Assembly (NCBI GenBank): GCA_031271865.1
Contig: JAISUW010000012.1
Span: 28,657 to 92,656 of the forward strand
Direction of reading: 5' to 3'
DNA length: 64,000 nucleotides
From: Oscillospiraceae bacterium
GTDB lineage: Bacteria; Bacillota; Clostridia; Oscillospirales; Acutalibacteraceae
This document shows positions 26,583 to 34,683 of the stretch, one piece after another (positions within the stretch are counted from its first letter, which is position 1; each line of letters opens with the position of its first letter). The translations under genes and the position numbers were made by a program. The notes beneath the pieces were generated by a model. That model saw only the letters and a list, made by a program, of their open reading frames with translations, had not been told where the DNA came from and ran no database searches.

Positions 26583-27286
26583 CAGAACTTCTGTCCCGGT
26601 TGCGGGAAGTTATGCAAGCCGCCGCGAACCCGGCGCACGCTGCCTCTATGCAGCGTTTCTTTAAGGAGGAGGTCAACTGCCTCGGCATACCGAGCAAGGC
26701 GTACAAAGCTTTGCTGAAACCGTTTGCAGCGGAAGTGAAGCAGATGCCCAAAACGAAGGTTTGGCAGCTCTGCGAAGAATTGCGAAAGTCCGGCGTAATG
26801 GAGGAGGGCGGTGCGGCGGCAGAGTTCTGTATGGCGCAGCAGAAGAACTTCATGCCCGACGACATTGAAGTGTTTGAGCATTGGATAGACACCTTCATCC
26901 GCGACTGGGCGAGCTGCGATGCATTTTGCGGCCATGCGGTGGGGACGCTCATCGTGAAGTATCCCGAAGCGGCGGAGCGCACGCTGCTCTGGGCGAAGTC
27001 GCCTCTGCCCTATACGCGCCGTGCCGCCGCTGTGAGCTATACCGGCATCGCCAAGGACTGCGGGTATCCGGACTATGTATTCCGCATCGCCGACCTGCTC
27101 CTCACGGACAAAGAGGACATCGTGCAGAAGGGCTATGGTTGGATGCTGAAAGTTGCTTCCGCCAAGCATACGCAGGAAGTGTTTGCTTACGTCTGCCGCA
27201 ACAAAGCTGTCATGCCGCGCACGGCGCTGCGTTATGCCATCGAGAAGATGCCGCCGGAGATGCGGAAGATTGCCATGGAAAAGTAG
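26579..27286 (+). CDS. DNA alkylation repair protein (AlkD-like)
   Basis: 235 residues, HEAT-like repeat DNA glycosylase family. AlkD excises N3- and N7-alkylated purines without base flipping. The WASCDAFCGH segment (about 110-119) carries the tryptophan and the aspartate that match the catalytic pair of Bacillus AlkD. A second tryptophan lies in QKGYGWMLK (about 186-194). It is encoded within a coupled run of small genes whose only common theme is small soluble proteins. Confidence 0.92.
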   Translation: MTELLSRLREVMQAAANPAHAASMQRFFKEEVNCLGIPSKAYKALLKPFAAEVKQMPKTKVWQLCEELRKSGVMEEGGAAAEFCMAQQKNFMPDDIEVFEHWIDTFIRDWASCDAFCGHAVGTLIVKYPEAAERTLLWAKSPLPYTRRAAAVSYTGIAKDCGYPDYVFRIADLLLTDKEDIVQKGYGWMLKVASAKHTQEVFAYVCRNKAVMPRTALRYAIEKMPPEMRKIAMEK

Positions 27287-27295
27287 GAAGCGCTT

Positions 27296-27718
27296 ATGTT
27301 TCAAGACATTAAATGCCGCGCCGCCGAACCTGCCGTCGGCAGAATCATCGCACTTGCTGCAGTAGATGGTTCCCCCGCAGGTGTCGCCGCGGAAGCCGAG
27401 AAGTATATGAAATCCAATAAGCTGTACTTATGTGGTTGGGTAGAGGACGATCAGATTCTCGGTATCTGCGGTTACGAAGTGCATCCCGCAAAGGCGGAGG
27501 TGCATCTTATTGCAGTAGCGGAGCAACGGCAGCATGAAGGCATTGGTACTGCGATGCTTTACGCATTGCAAGCGATGTATCACCTGCCTTTGGAACTGGA
27601 AACAGTCGAGGAGGCGGTGGGTTTCTACCGCAAGCTGGGCTTTACGGCAACGCCGTTCCCGGATGCAGCGTTCGGTGTTAAGTACACCTGTTTCCTGCCC
27701 TGCCAAAAGGAGGAATAG
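27296..27718 (+). CDS. GNAT family N-acetyltransferase
   Basis: 140 residues. The acetyl-CoA binding site is VAEQRQHEGIGTAML (about 68-82), the Q/RxxGxG/A loop of GNAT enzymes. The late AVGFYRKLGF motif is the usual beta-7 region. The acceptor substrate is not predictable. It starts 9 bases after the alkD-like gene and ends 3 bases before the DUF1801 gene. Confidence 0.9.
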   Translation: MFQDIKCRAAEPAVGRIIALAAVDGSPAGVAAEAEKYMKSNKLYLCGWVEDDQILGICGYEVHPAKAEVHLIAVAEQRQHEGIGTAMLYALQAMYHLPLELETVEEAVGFYRKLGFTATPFPDAAFGVKYTCFLPCQKEE

Positions 27719-27721
27719 CCA

Positions 27722-28132
27722 ATGTGGACTTGCCCGCAATGCCAACGGCAGTTTAAGAATACGAACCAAGACCACTACTGCGTGCAGAAACCGGAGACCA
27801 TAGAGCAGTATATCGCCCTGCAAGCGGAGCAAATCCAACCGCGCTTGAGGGAAGTCTACGCCGCCATCAAAACTGTCCTGCCTGAAGCCGCTGAGCGAAT
27901 CGCATGGCAGATGCCGACTTTTTGGCAGAGGAAGAACCTGATTCACTTTGCGGCGTTTCAGAACCACATCGGTCTGTATCCGGGCGGTGAGGCTACAGCT
28001 GTCTTTGCCGAAAAGCTATCGGGATACAAGACAAGCAAAGGCGCAATCCAACTGCCGCATAATCGTCCGCTGCCCATTGCGCTGATACAAGAGATAGCTG
28101 TATGGTGCGGCGAGCATAATAACAGAGGATAA
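27722..28132 (+). CDS. DUF1801 (YdhG-like) protein with N-terminal zinc-ribbon
   Basis: 136 residues. The first 20 residues hold a CPQC...HYC cluster suggesting a small zinc ribbon. The rest matches DUF1801 (IEQYIALQAEQIQPRLREVY, then AWQMPTFWQRKNLIHFAAFQNHIGLYPG). DUF1801 includes YdhG/Fra-like proteins reported as iron-handling, with roles not settled. Last gene of the run. Its stop codon lies inside the hairpin at 28121-28149. Confidence 0.88.
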   Translation: MWTCPQCQRQFKNTNQDHYCVQKPETIEQYIALQAEQIQPRLREVYAAIKTVLPEAAERIAWQMPTFWQRKNLIHFAAFQNHIGLYPGGEATAVFAEKLSGYKTSKGAIQLPHNRPLPIALIQEIAVWCGEHNNRG

Positions 28133-28149
28133 ACAGTGTTTATCCTCTG
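28121..28149. terminator. Hairpin between convergent genes
   Basis: Perfect 12-bp stem ACAGAGGATAAA / TTTATCCTCTGT, 5-base loop. It includes the DUF1801 stop codon and lies 23 bases beyond the telA-like stop. T-runs are poor on both sides, so the terminator role rests on stem strength and position. Confidence 0.55.
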
Positions 28150-28172
28150 TGATACAAGTTGGAGAGAGTTTC

Positions 28173-29315
28173 TCACTCGCCAAGGGCAAGGCGGCCCTTT
28201 TCGATGCGGGTGATTTGCTTTTCGCCCTCTTTTGCCAACTCTTGGAATTGGATGACGGTCTGCTTCATCTTCGGGAGGGCTTCCTGCTTGTACTTCGCAA
28301 TCTCGTCGAGTGCCCCGATAACATCGGCATAGGCGGAGCGCAGGGTCTCCACGGAAACAGTACTCTCTATGGCTTGCCGCTGAATCTCCGTGCCTTGGTG
28401 ACGGAGCATGGAAGATGTACCGGCAATGATGTCGTTGGTGGTCTGGTTCAGAGCCTGAATCTTCTTTAGGACGATCTGTTGGTTATAGAGCGCAGAGGCG
28501 ACCATCACTGCAACACGCAGGGCGGCGACCGTCACGGTTTTGGCGCGTTCTACACCGCGAATCAGTTCCAAGTTATTGCGGCGGATGACTTCGATGGCCA
28601 AAACACCCTGTTGGTTGACATTGAGCATGGCCTGCATATCCATCAGACGCTGGCGCAGCGGGAAGAGAACCTCTTCGCTCACGAAACGGATTTTGTCCGG
28701 GTCGTCGCCGCGGGCGCGGGCTTCGTCAATGGCGTGTTCGATGTACTCGTCCATGGCGGCACCCATGGCAATCTCTTGGTTGAGGCGGATGGTCAGCTCG
28801 CGGAGTGCCTGCCGCTCCAGTTCCAGCGTCACATTGTCATTTTTCAGCGTGGTCTCCCCCTTGTCGAGGGACTGGAGGATGTTGCCGATAACAGCATCGG
28901 TCTTCTCATAGCGGGCGAAGTAGCTGCGGATTTTGGATGTGAGCTTGCCGACTTTCCCGCCCTTGAGGAAGTCAATGCCGCTGGGGTCGAGGTCTTTGAT
29001 GACCATGTTCAGCTCCATAAGCGAGTTGGAAACAGCCGCCCCTTCGTCCCCCGACTTGGAGAGCTGACCCACCGGTACCTGCAAAAGCGCATTCTTCCTC
29101 CCGGAACGCTGCATGGTGTCCATCCCGAACGCATCCATGCCTTGAAGGATTGACTGCCGATCCGCCAATTTGTCAATGTCCAAGTTCATGATTGCCTCGG
29201 CATTTGCTTTGGCTTGCGCCTCCAGAGCCTTCTCCTCTTCTGTCTTTGGCTTTTCTTCTTCGATGAGTTGCTGTTGGATGACCTCGGTGTTCGGAATCTG
29301 CATTGAGAAAGCCAT
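28173..29315 (-). CDS. TelA-like toxic anion resistance protein (YaaN family)
   Basis: 380 residues, PF05816-type, mainly helical. Family-like segments include LMELNMVIKDLDPSGIDF (about 98-115), KGETTLKNDNVTLELERQALREL and the C-terminal ATP-independent helix bundle. TelA proteins are linked to tellurite and toxic anion or antimicrobial tolerance, with unknown mechanism. It is encoded with an XpaC-like membrane protein and a VWA protein, as in the Bacillus xpaC-yaaN pair. It is separated from the VWA gene by 96 bases that contain one GTTAC-type repeat. Confidence 0.92.
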   Translation of the reverse strand: MAFSMQIPNTEVIQQQLIEEEKPKTEEEKALEAQAKANAEAIMNLDIDKLADRQSILQGMDAFGMDTMQRSGRKNALLQVPVGQLSKSGDEGAAVSNSLMELNMVIKDLDPSGIDFLKGGKVGKLTSKIRSYFARYEKTDAVIGNILQSLDKGETTLKNDNVTLELERQALRELTIRLNQEIAMGAAMDEYIEHAIDEARARGDDPDKIRFVSEEVLFPLRQRLMDMQAMLNVNQQGVLAIEVIRRNNLELIRGVERAKTVTVAALRVAVMVASALYNQQIVLKKIQALNQTTNDIIAGTSSMLRHQGTEIQRQAIESTVSVETLRSAYADVIGALDEIAKYKQEALPKMKQTVIQFQELAKEGEKQITRIEKGRLALGE

Positions 29316-29350
29316 AAATAATCCTCCTGCGGTTCGTTTGGATTTTTTTT

Positions 29351-29365
29351 GTTACCGATTGTAAC
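29351..29365. repeat. GTTAC-N5-GTAAC element, copy 1
   Basis: Inverted repeat GTTACCGATTGTAAC with eight T immediately before it on the plus strand (an A-tract after it in the direction of the genes). Three relatives lie at 31221, 31306 and 50567. Confidence 0.55.
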
Positions 29366-29411
29366 TATTGTGGAAGCATGTGAAACAAGACTTTGCTTTT
29401 TACCGCTTGTA

Positions 29412-31112
29412 TCACATTTGGGCGTTGAAGAAGTTTTCCAGCTGGTAGACCACATCGTCGGTGTTCGCGTTGAGTGCTGCGGCTTCGTTGATGGCGGCGA
29501 CTGTCTCCAAAGCGGCAATGTCGGCATCATAGCCGATGGTGTAGATGGGTATCTTCAGCTGCGACAGGATGTCGCGAATATCATTGAGCATCAGACCGCG
29601 GTTGGTCTCCCCATCGGTGAGGACAAACATCATCAGGCGGGTGGTGGGATTGACCTCTTTGGCAGACATGAGTTGCTCGGCGGCGACGGCGATGGCATCA
29701 TACATGGCGGTGGAACCTGCGGGCTGCATGGCGTCTATTGCACCGGCAAAGTAGGCGCGCTGGCTTAAGTCAAACTTACCGATAGGTACTGCAGTATTGA
29801 CTTCATCAGAGAATGTAATCAGACCGATGGAGTTCTCCGCGCTGATATAGTTGGAGCCTTTGCGCAGGGATTCTTTGAGCTTGTTGAGGCGTTCGCCCGC
29901 CATGGAACCGGATACGTCCGCCACAAAGACGGCGGTTACATCGGCGCCGCCGGATTTCTTCTCTTTCCAGAGCTTCTGCGCAGCGATGATGGTGTTACCG
30001 TCTGCGGCGGGCATCTCATAGCTGTATTTCTCTATGGCATCGGCGTTAAAGCCGTACTCCTTGGCGGATTGCTGTGCCTCCGGCGTGAGGCAATAGTCGG
30101 CGAAGAGGCGCAGGATGTCTTTTTTGAACTGGGAGAGGGAACCGATGGCATAGAGCGGCTCATCATGGCGCACACCGTAAGGGGTAAAGCTATAAGCGGA
30201 TTTAATATCCGGTAGATTCATATAGGACTGGTACTCCAAGATGAATCCGTCCAATGCACCGGACTGCGCGGCAGTGCGCATCTGCATGGTGGTGTAACTG
30301 ACAAAGGGGATGTTGGCGGAGAATTGCTCAAACGCTGCGGCCGCTTCGTCGGCTAGGGGGTTCTTGCTGTCAAAGGTATAGAGGGTAGATACCAAGAAAT
30401 TCAGCCCGGCAGAAGAGGCGAAAGGATTGGTGTAGCCCATTTGGATTTTGTTTTCGCTGACGGCTTGGGTGATGGATTTGAGGTTGATGGCACCATACTC
30501 GTCATTGATTTTCTTTTGTGCGGACTTGGAGAGCAGGATTCCGGCGGTGTTGCCTGCCAGACGCTCCGTGATGGTTTCGATTTTAATATTTTTGGCTTTG
30601 AGCATTTCCCCCCAGAGGGAGTTGGAGGGGCTGTAGGCATCCGGGACGGCCTTTTGGGCGACAATGTAGTTTACGCCGTCCCCCGAGTTCATTTTGCGGA
30701 GTTTCACACTCACCTTTCTGCCGTCCACGGTCTTGCCGGCGCGGTTGAATTGGCGCACCAGCTCCGTCAGCCATGCGTCCGTACCGGTTCCGGCCTTTTC
30801 CGGGCTGGACCAGATTTCGATGTAATCAGGCGTGGTGGCTTCCACTGCTACCGGGGCTTGTTTTTCGATGTCCGGGAGAGAGGAGCCGTCGTCTTCTGCG
30901 GTGAGGGAGTCGAGTTGACCTTTCACCAATGAAAGCGTATTAACAGAGATACTCCGGGTCAGTTTCTCCAGTTGAGAAAGGGCTTTCGCCGCGTCTTTGT
31001 CACCGGTGGTGCTTCCTGCGTTTTGGGTGAGCTTCGTTATACCGTAAATTGCGCCGAATACCACAATGGCTATGCCAAGGAGTGCGAGGATGGTTTTACC
31101 GGACTTGTTCAT
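29412..31112 (-). CDS. Membrane-anchored binding-protein-like/VWA fusion
   Basis: 566 residues. An N-terminal transmembrane segment (about 8-26) anchors it. Residues about 95-350 resemble a periplasmic-type solute-binding domain (YIEIWSSPEKAG, GYTNPFASSAGLNFL, AIGSLSQFKKDILRLFADYC). A C-terminal von Willebrand A domain has the MIDAS motif DVSGSMAG, a later threonine (GSTAMYD) and the LTDGETNRG aspartate. It would display a metal-dependent binding domain outside the membrane. Its partners are the XpaC-like and TelA-like neighbours. The function of this trio is unknown. Confidence 0.85.
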   Translation of the reverse strand: MNKSGKTILALLGIAIVVFGAIYGITKLTQNAGSTTGDKDAAKALSQLEKLTRSISVNTLSLVKGQLDSLTAEDDGSSLPDIEKQAPVAVEATTPDYIEIWSSPEKAGTGTDAWLTELVRQFNRAGKTVDGRKVSVKLRKMNSGDGVNYIVAQKAVPDAYSPSNSLWGEMLKAKNIKIETITERLAGNTAGILLSKSAQKKINDEYGAINLKSITQAVSENKIQMGYTNPFASSAGLNFLVSTLYTFDSKNPLADEAAAAFEQFSANIPFVSYTTMQMRTAAQSGALDGFILEYQSYMNLPDIKSAYSFTPYGVRHDEPLYAIGSLSQFKKDILRLFADYCLTPEAQQSAKEYGFNADAIEKYSYEMPAADGNTIIAAQKLWKEKKSGGADVTAVFVADVSGSMAGERLNKLKESLRKGSNYISAENSIGLITFSDEVNTAVPIGKFDLSQRAYFAGAIDAMQPAGSTAMYDAIAVAAEQLMSAKEVNPTTRLMMFVLTDGETNRGLMLNDIRDILSQLKIPIYTIGYDADIAALETVAAINEAAALNANTDDVVYQLENFFNAQM

Positions 31113-31220
31113 TCTGAAGTCAGCTCCTTACGTGTGTTGGGGGTGGCTTTGGCGTTTATCGATTTTCGGCTCCTCTTTTTGTGAGTGAATCTCTGCAGTA
31201 CAGAATACCGGATTTTTTTT

Positions 31221-31235
31221 GTTACCGATTGCAAC
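31221..31235. repeat. GTTAC-type element, copy 2
   Basis: GTTACCGATTGCAAC, one mismatch to the palindrome, with eight T before it on the plus strand. It is part of the tandem duplication. Confidence 0.5.
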
Positions 31236-31305
31236 CATTTTGCTACTGGCGGTAGTACTTGTTTCTGTGTTCGAATCTCTGGTGTACAGAATACCGGATT
31301 TTTTT

Positions 31306-31320
31306 GTTACCGGTTGTAAC
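31306..31320. repeat. GTTAC-type element, copy 3
   Basis: GTTACCGGTTGTAAC, perfect 5-bp arms, with seven T before it on the plus strand. It lies just after the XpaC-like stop codon. Confidence 0.55.
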
Positions 31321-31327
31321 CATTTTG

Positions 31328-32062
31328 CTACTGGCGGTAGTACTTGGCGTTTTTGATCAGGTCATCGATTTCCTGCATGGCGGGCATTTGTTCGAGTTCG
31401 CCGTCCTCCAAGGAGTCCAGTTTGGTGATTTCAGAGAGCAGCATATCCAGTTTGAGAAGGATTTGTTCGTTGTCCTCTACGGCATCGGCAACAAAGCGGA
31501 AGTACTCCTGATAAACGCCCATGCGAGCTTCTGTGGTGCCTGTCTTCTGCCCTTGGCGTTTGAGCATTTGGAAGTCGGCTTCATCGAATGCGGCTAAGCG
31601 GTTGACAATGGATTTGCAATTCTTAGCCATGACATCCTCGATGCCGTTGATGGCGGCTGCGAAGTGTCCGTAACTGAGTTCCGTAGGCGAGAAGCGCTGC
31701 CCTAAGATTTGCAGGGCGGTCTCCCGGCGGCGCGTGAAGCGTGCGATTTGGTTTTCCGCTTGGTTCAGCAGGCGGGCAAAGGACTTCTTTTCTTCGTTTT
31801 GCTTTAGAAGGGGGAGGCAATCCTCCAGCTTTTTGGCGCTGTCTACGCCGCCGATGAGAATCTTCGGTGCCGGCGGGGAGAGCAGGCGGGCATTTCCCCA
31901 GACGAATATGCCTATGCTCATGAGGATGGTCGTCAGTCCAAAGGCGAAAGCCAAAGGGTTCCCGACAGCGAGAGTGATGCCTAAGAATGCTTTGGAGAAG
32001 ACAAGCGTGTTGGCGAGGATGATGCCCAGATTCAGTGCGATGAGTTTCCAGAGCCGCTTCAT
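31328..32062 (-). CDS. XpaC-like membrane protein
   Basis: 244 residues. Two N-terminal hydrophobic segments (about 8-28 and 35-55) precede a long, charged, helical cytoplasmic part. It matches the pattern of Bacillus XpaC, named for 5-bromo-4-chloroindolyl phosphate hydrolysis. The pairing of XpaC with a TelA/YaaN protein in one operon supports the call. SD GGAGG precedes ATG 32062, 38 bases after ftsH. Its last codons are duplicated downstream. Confidence 0.8.
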   Translation of the reverse strand: MKRLWKLIALNLGIILANTLVFSKAFLGITLAVGNPLAFAFGLTTILMSIGIFVWGNARLLSPPAPKILIGGVDSAKKLEDCLPLLKQNEEKKSFARLLNQAENQIARFTRRRETALQILGQRFSPTELSYGHFAAAINGIEDVMAKNCKSIVNRLAAFDEADFQMLKRQGQKTGTTEARMGVYQEYFRFVADAVEDNEQILLKLDMLLSEITKLDSLEDGELEQMPAMQEIDDLIKNAKYYRQ

Positions 32063-32100
32063 GAAGTATCCTCACCTCCGATGTTTTGCATTTGCCGGTC

Positions 32101-34053
32101 TTATTCTTCCTCTGCGATGGGTTCGGGTTCCGCGGGGGCGGCATCAGGCGGGGTTCCCGGCGCCGCCATCAGAGCGGCAAACTCTTCGCCGGAGACGGTT
32201 TCTTTCTCCAGAAGAACCCCTGCTACATAATGCAGTTTATCCATATGCTCATTGAGAATATTCTCACAGGTATGGTATTGCTCATCCACGATGCGGCGAA
32301 TTTCTTTGTCAATGTCTGTTGCCATGGCATCGGAATAGGTGTGGGTCTGCGTGTAGTCGCGGCCCAGGAAAACTGCATCGTGGTCGGAGGCATAGCTCAC
32401 GGGGCCTAATGCCTTACTCATGCCATAACGCGTGACCATATCGCGGGCAAGTTTCGTGGCGCGTTCAATGTCATTGGAGGCGCCGGTGGATATATCACCA
32501 AGGACGAGGGCTTCCGCCACACGGCCGCCCAAGAGTGTGGCGATGTCTTCCTCCATGTCGGTCTTGGAGATGCTCTCCTTATCTTCCTGCGGGAGGTGCA
32601 TGGTGAAACCGGCGGCAAGCCCGCGGGAGATGATGCTGATTTGATGCACCGGGTCTTGGCTGGGAAGATAGTAGGCGGCGATGGCGTGGCCGGCCTCGTG
32701 GTAGGCGGTGAGCTTCATATCCTTTTGGGTCTTTTTGTGGCTGCGCTTTTCTGTGCCGACCACAACTTTGAGCATCGCTTGCTCAATCTCATCGTGGGTG
32801 ATGGCGTGTTTGGATTTGCGGGCGGCGAGGAGAGCGGCTTCATTGAGCAGATTCTCCAAATCGGCACCTGTGAAGCCGGCGGTGGTGCGGGCAATAACCT
32901 TGAGGTCTACGTCCGGACCCAAAGGTTTGTTCTTGGCGTGTACCTTAAGGATTTCCTCGCGGCCGCGCACATCGGGAGCCATAACCGTAACCTGCCGGTC
33001 GAAGCGGCCCGGGCGCAGGAGGGCGGGGTCTAAGATGTCCGGGCGGTTGGTTGCGGCGATGATGATGACACCTTCGTTTTCGCCGAAGCCGTCCATCTCT
33101 ACCAAGAGCTGGTTGAGGGTTTGTTCGCGTTCGTCATGCCCGCCGCCCATACCGGCACCGCGCTGGCGGCCGACGGCGTCTATCTCGTCTATGAACACAA
33201 TGGAAGGGGAGTGCTTCTTCGCTTGCATGAACATATCGCGGACACGCGATGCACCGACACCGACATACAGCTCCACGAAGTCGGAACCGCTGATGGAAAA
33301 GAACGGAACATCCGCCTCCCCTGCAACGGCGCGGGCAAGGAGCGTCTTCCCTGTGCCGGGGGAGCCTACGAGCAAAACGCCTTTCGGAATCCGTGCCCCC
33401 AATTCGGAGAAGCGCTGCGGGTTCTTAAGGAATTCTACAATTTCCGACAGTTCCTCTTTTTCCTCATCGGCGCCTGCCACATTCTCAAATGTGGTCTTTT
33501 TCTTCTTGTCTTTGTCCTGCACTTGAAGGCGCGCTTTGGTGAAGCCCATGGAACGGTTGTTTTCGTTCATCATGGAGTTGTTCATGCGGCGCATCATAAA
33601 GAACGCAAAGCCGACAATCATCAGCCCCACCAGTATCATGGGGATAATCTCCACGAGCCACGAGCCGCTACCGCCCTTGACATAGTCATAACGCAACTGT
33701 TCTGCCTTCGGTCTGCCTTCGTTGATTTCGGCAATCTGCGGGTCAAGGGACTCGATGAAGTATGCCACATAGGGGACATTATACTTCCCAATGGTGACGC
33801 CTTTCCCCTCTTTGGGGACAACATAGCCGGTTTCCTTGTTTACTTCGACGTTTTCGGCATCGTAGAAGAACATCGCACCGGAATTGACGTTGAGTGAGAA
33901 GTAGCGGATTTCGCCGCTCTCCATCATCTCAACAATCTCTTGGTAGGTCGGTTCCTTTTCTTTCTCCTTCTGCGTCAGTTGGAAGGCGAGCATCAGAATT
34001 GCCGCCGGTATGAGCAGGTAAAGGAAGATTTGGAGAATTCGTCTTGGGTTCAA
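32101..34053 (-). CDS. ftsH: ATP-dependent zinc metalloprotease FtsH
   Basis: 650 residues, normal length. It is a membrane-bound AAA+ protease degrading misfolded and short-lived membrane proteins. Transmembrane segments lie at about 7-23 and 134-155. Walker A GSPGTGKT and Walker B IVFIDEID follow, then the second region of homology and the zinc motif HEAGH. The start is TTG 34053, with GAGGT nine bases upstream and no nearby ATG. The order tilS-hpt-ftsH is a common Firmicute arrangement. Confidence 0.97.
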   Translation of the reverse strand: MNPRRILQIFLYLLIPAAILMLAFQLTQKEKEKEPTYQEIVEMMESGEIRYFSLNVNSGAMFFYDAENVEVNKETGYVVPKEGKGVTIGKYNVPYVAYFIESLDPQIAEINEGRPKAEQLRYDYVKGGSGSWLVEIIPMILVGLMIVGFAFFMMRRMNNSMMNENNRSMGFTKARLQVQDKDKKKKTTFENVAGADEEKEELSEIVEFLKNPQRFSELGARIPKGVLLVGSPGTGKTLLARAVAGEADVPFFSISGSDFVELYVGVGASRVRDMFMQAKKHSPSIVFIDEIDAVGRQRGAGMGGGHDEREQTLNQLLVEMDGFGENEGVIIIAATNRPDILDPALLRPGRFDRQVTVMAPDVRGREEILKVHAKNKPLGPDVDLKVIARTTAGFTGADLENLLNEAALLAARKSKHAITHDEIEQAMLKVVVGTEKRSHKKTQKDMKLTAYHEAGHAIAAYYLPSQDPVHQISIISRGLAAGFTMHLPQEDKESISKTDMEEDIATLLGGRVAEALVLGDISTGASNDIERATKLARDMVTRYGMSKALGPVSYASDHDAVFLGRDYTQTHTYSDAMATDIDKEIRRIVDEQYHTCENILNEHMDKLHYVAGVLLEKETVSGEEFAALMAAPGTPPDAAPAEPEPIAEEE

Positions 34054-34110
34054 TTTGAGTACCTCTACTTTCGAACATTCGGATGTATATAAAAACGGAT
34101 GTTCTGGTTT

Positions 34111-34629
34111 TTAGTCGAATGAAAGCTCTGCCAGATAAGGGAGTTCGCGGTACTTTTGCGCGTAATCCAGTCCGTAGCCGACTACAAAGGCATCGGGGAT
34201 GGCTTTGCCGATGTATTTGGCCTGTACATCGGTTTCCCTGCGAGAAGGTTTGTCTAACAAAGCGCAAAGTTCCAAGCTTTTCGGGCCGCGGGCGGCAAGC
34301 ATTTTGCCGAGCTTGGAGAGGGTTCTGCCGCTGTCAAGAATGTCTTCCACGACGAGGACATCATAGTCGGAGAGATCCAGTTTCGTGTCTAACTGCACCC
34401 GCACTTCGCCGCCTGCGGTTTTGTCGCCGTAGGAGGCGGTCTGCAGGAAGTCAATCTCGCAAGGCACGGTCAAACGGCGCATAAGGTCGGACGTGAACAC
34501 AACGGAACCTTTCAGCACACACAGCAAGAGAAGCCGCTTGTCGGCATAATCCCTGCTGATGTCCTGCGCCAACTTGTCCACAATCTCACGAATCTCTTTC
34601 TCAGGAATCATCACCTTGAGCTTATCCAT
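34111..34629 (-). CDS. hpt: Hypoxanthine phosphoribosyltransferase
   Basis: 172 residues. It salvages hypoxanthine and guanine using PRPP. The PRPP motif is VLVVEDILDSGRTL (about 96-109), and LLLLCVLKGSVVF (about 33-45) supplies the pyrophosphate loop. GYGLDYAQKYRELPYL is the usual C-terminal segment. ATG 34629 has GGGGGAG close upstream and is preferred to a start 11 codons earlier. It may act with the purine permease at 3477, though that gene is distant. Confidence 0.96.
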   Translation of the reverse strand: MDKLKVMIPEKEIREIVDKLAQDISRDYADKRLLLLCVLKGSVVFTSDLMRRLTVPCEIDFLQTASYGDKTAGGEVRVQLDTKLDLSDYDVLVVEDILDSGRTLSKLGKMLAARGPKSLELCALLDKPSRRETDVQAKYIGKAIPDAFVVGYGLDYAQKYRELPYLAELSFD

Positions 34630-34683
34630 GTGCTCCCCCTTGCCGCCCCCGGTTTGCGGCATATGTATAAATAGTATGTACCG

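Larger units (their letters stand above)
31187..31346. repeat. Tandem duplication, ~85-bp period, at the xpaC-like 3' end
   Basis: Segment 31187-31261 is repeated at 31273-31346 with few differences. Each copy carries GAATCTCTG, the GTTAC element, and TACTGGCGGTAGTACTTG, which encodes the last residues (KYYRQ) and stop of the XpaC-like protein. The outer copy is a displaced remnant of the gene end. Confidence 0.8.
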
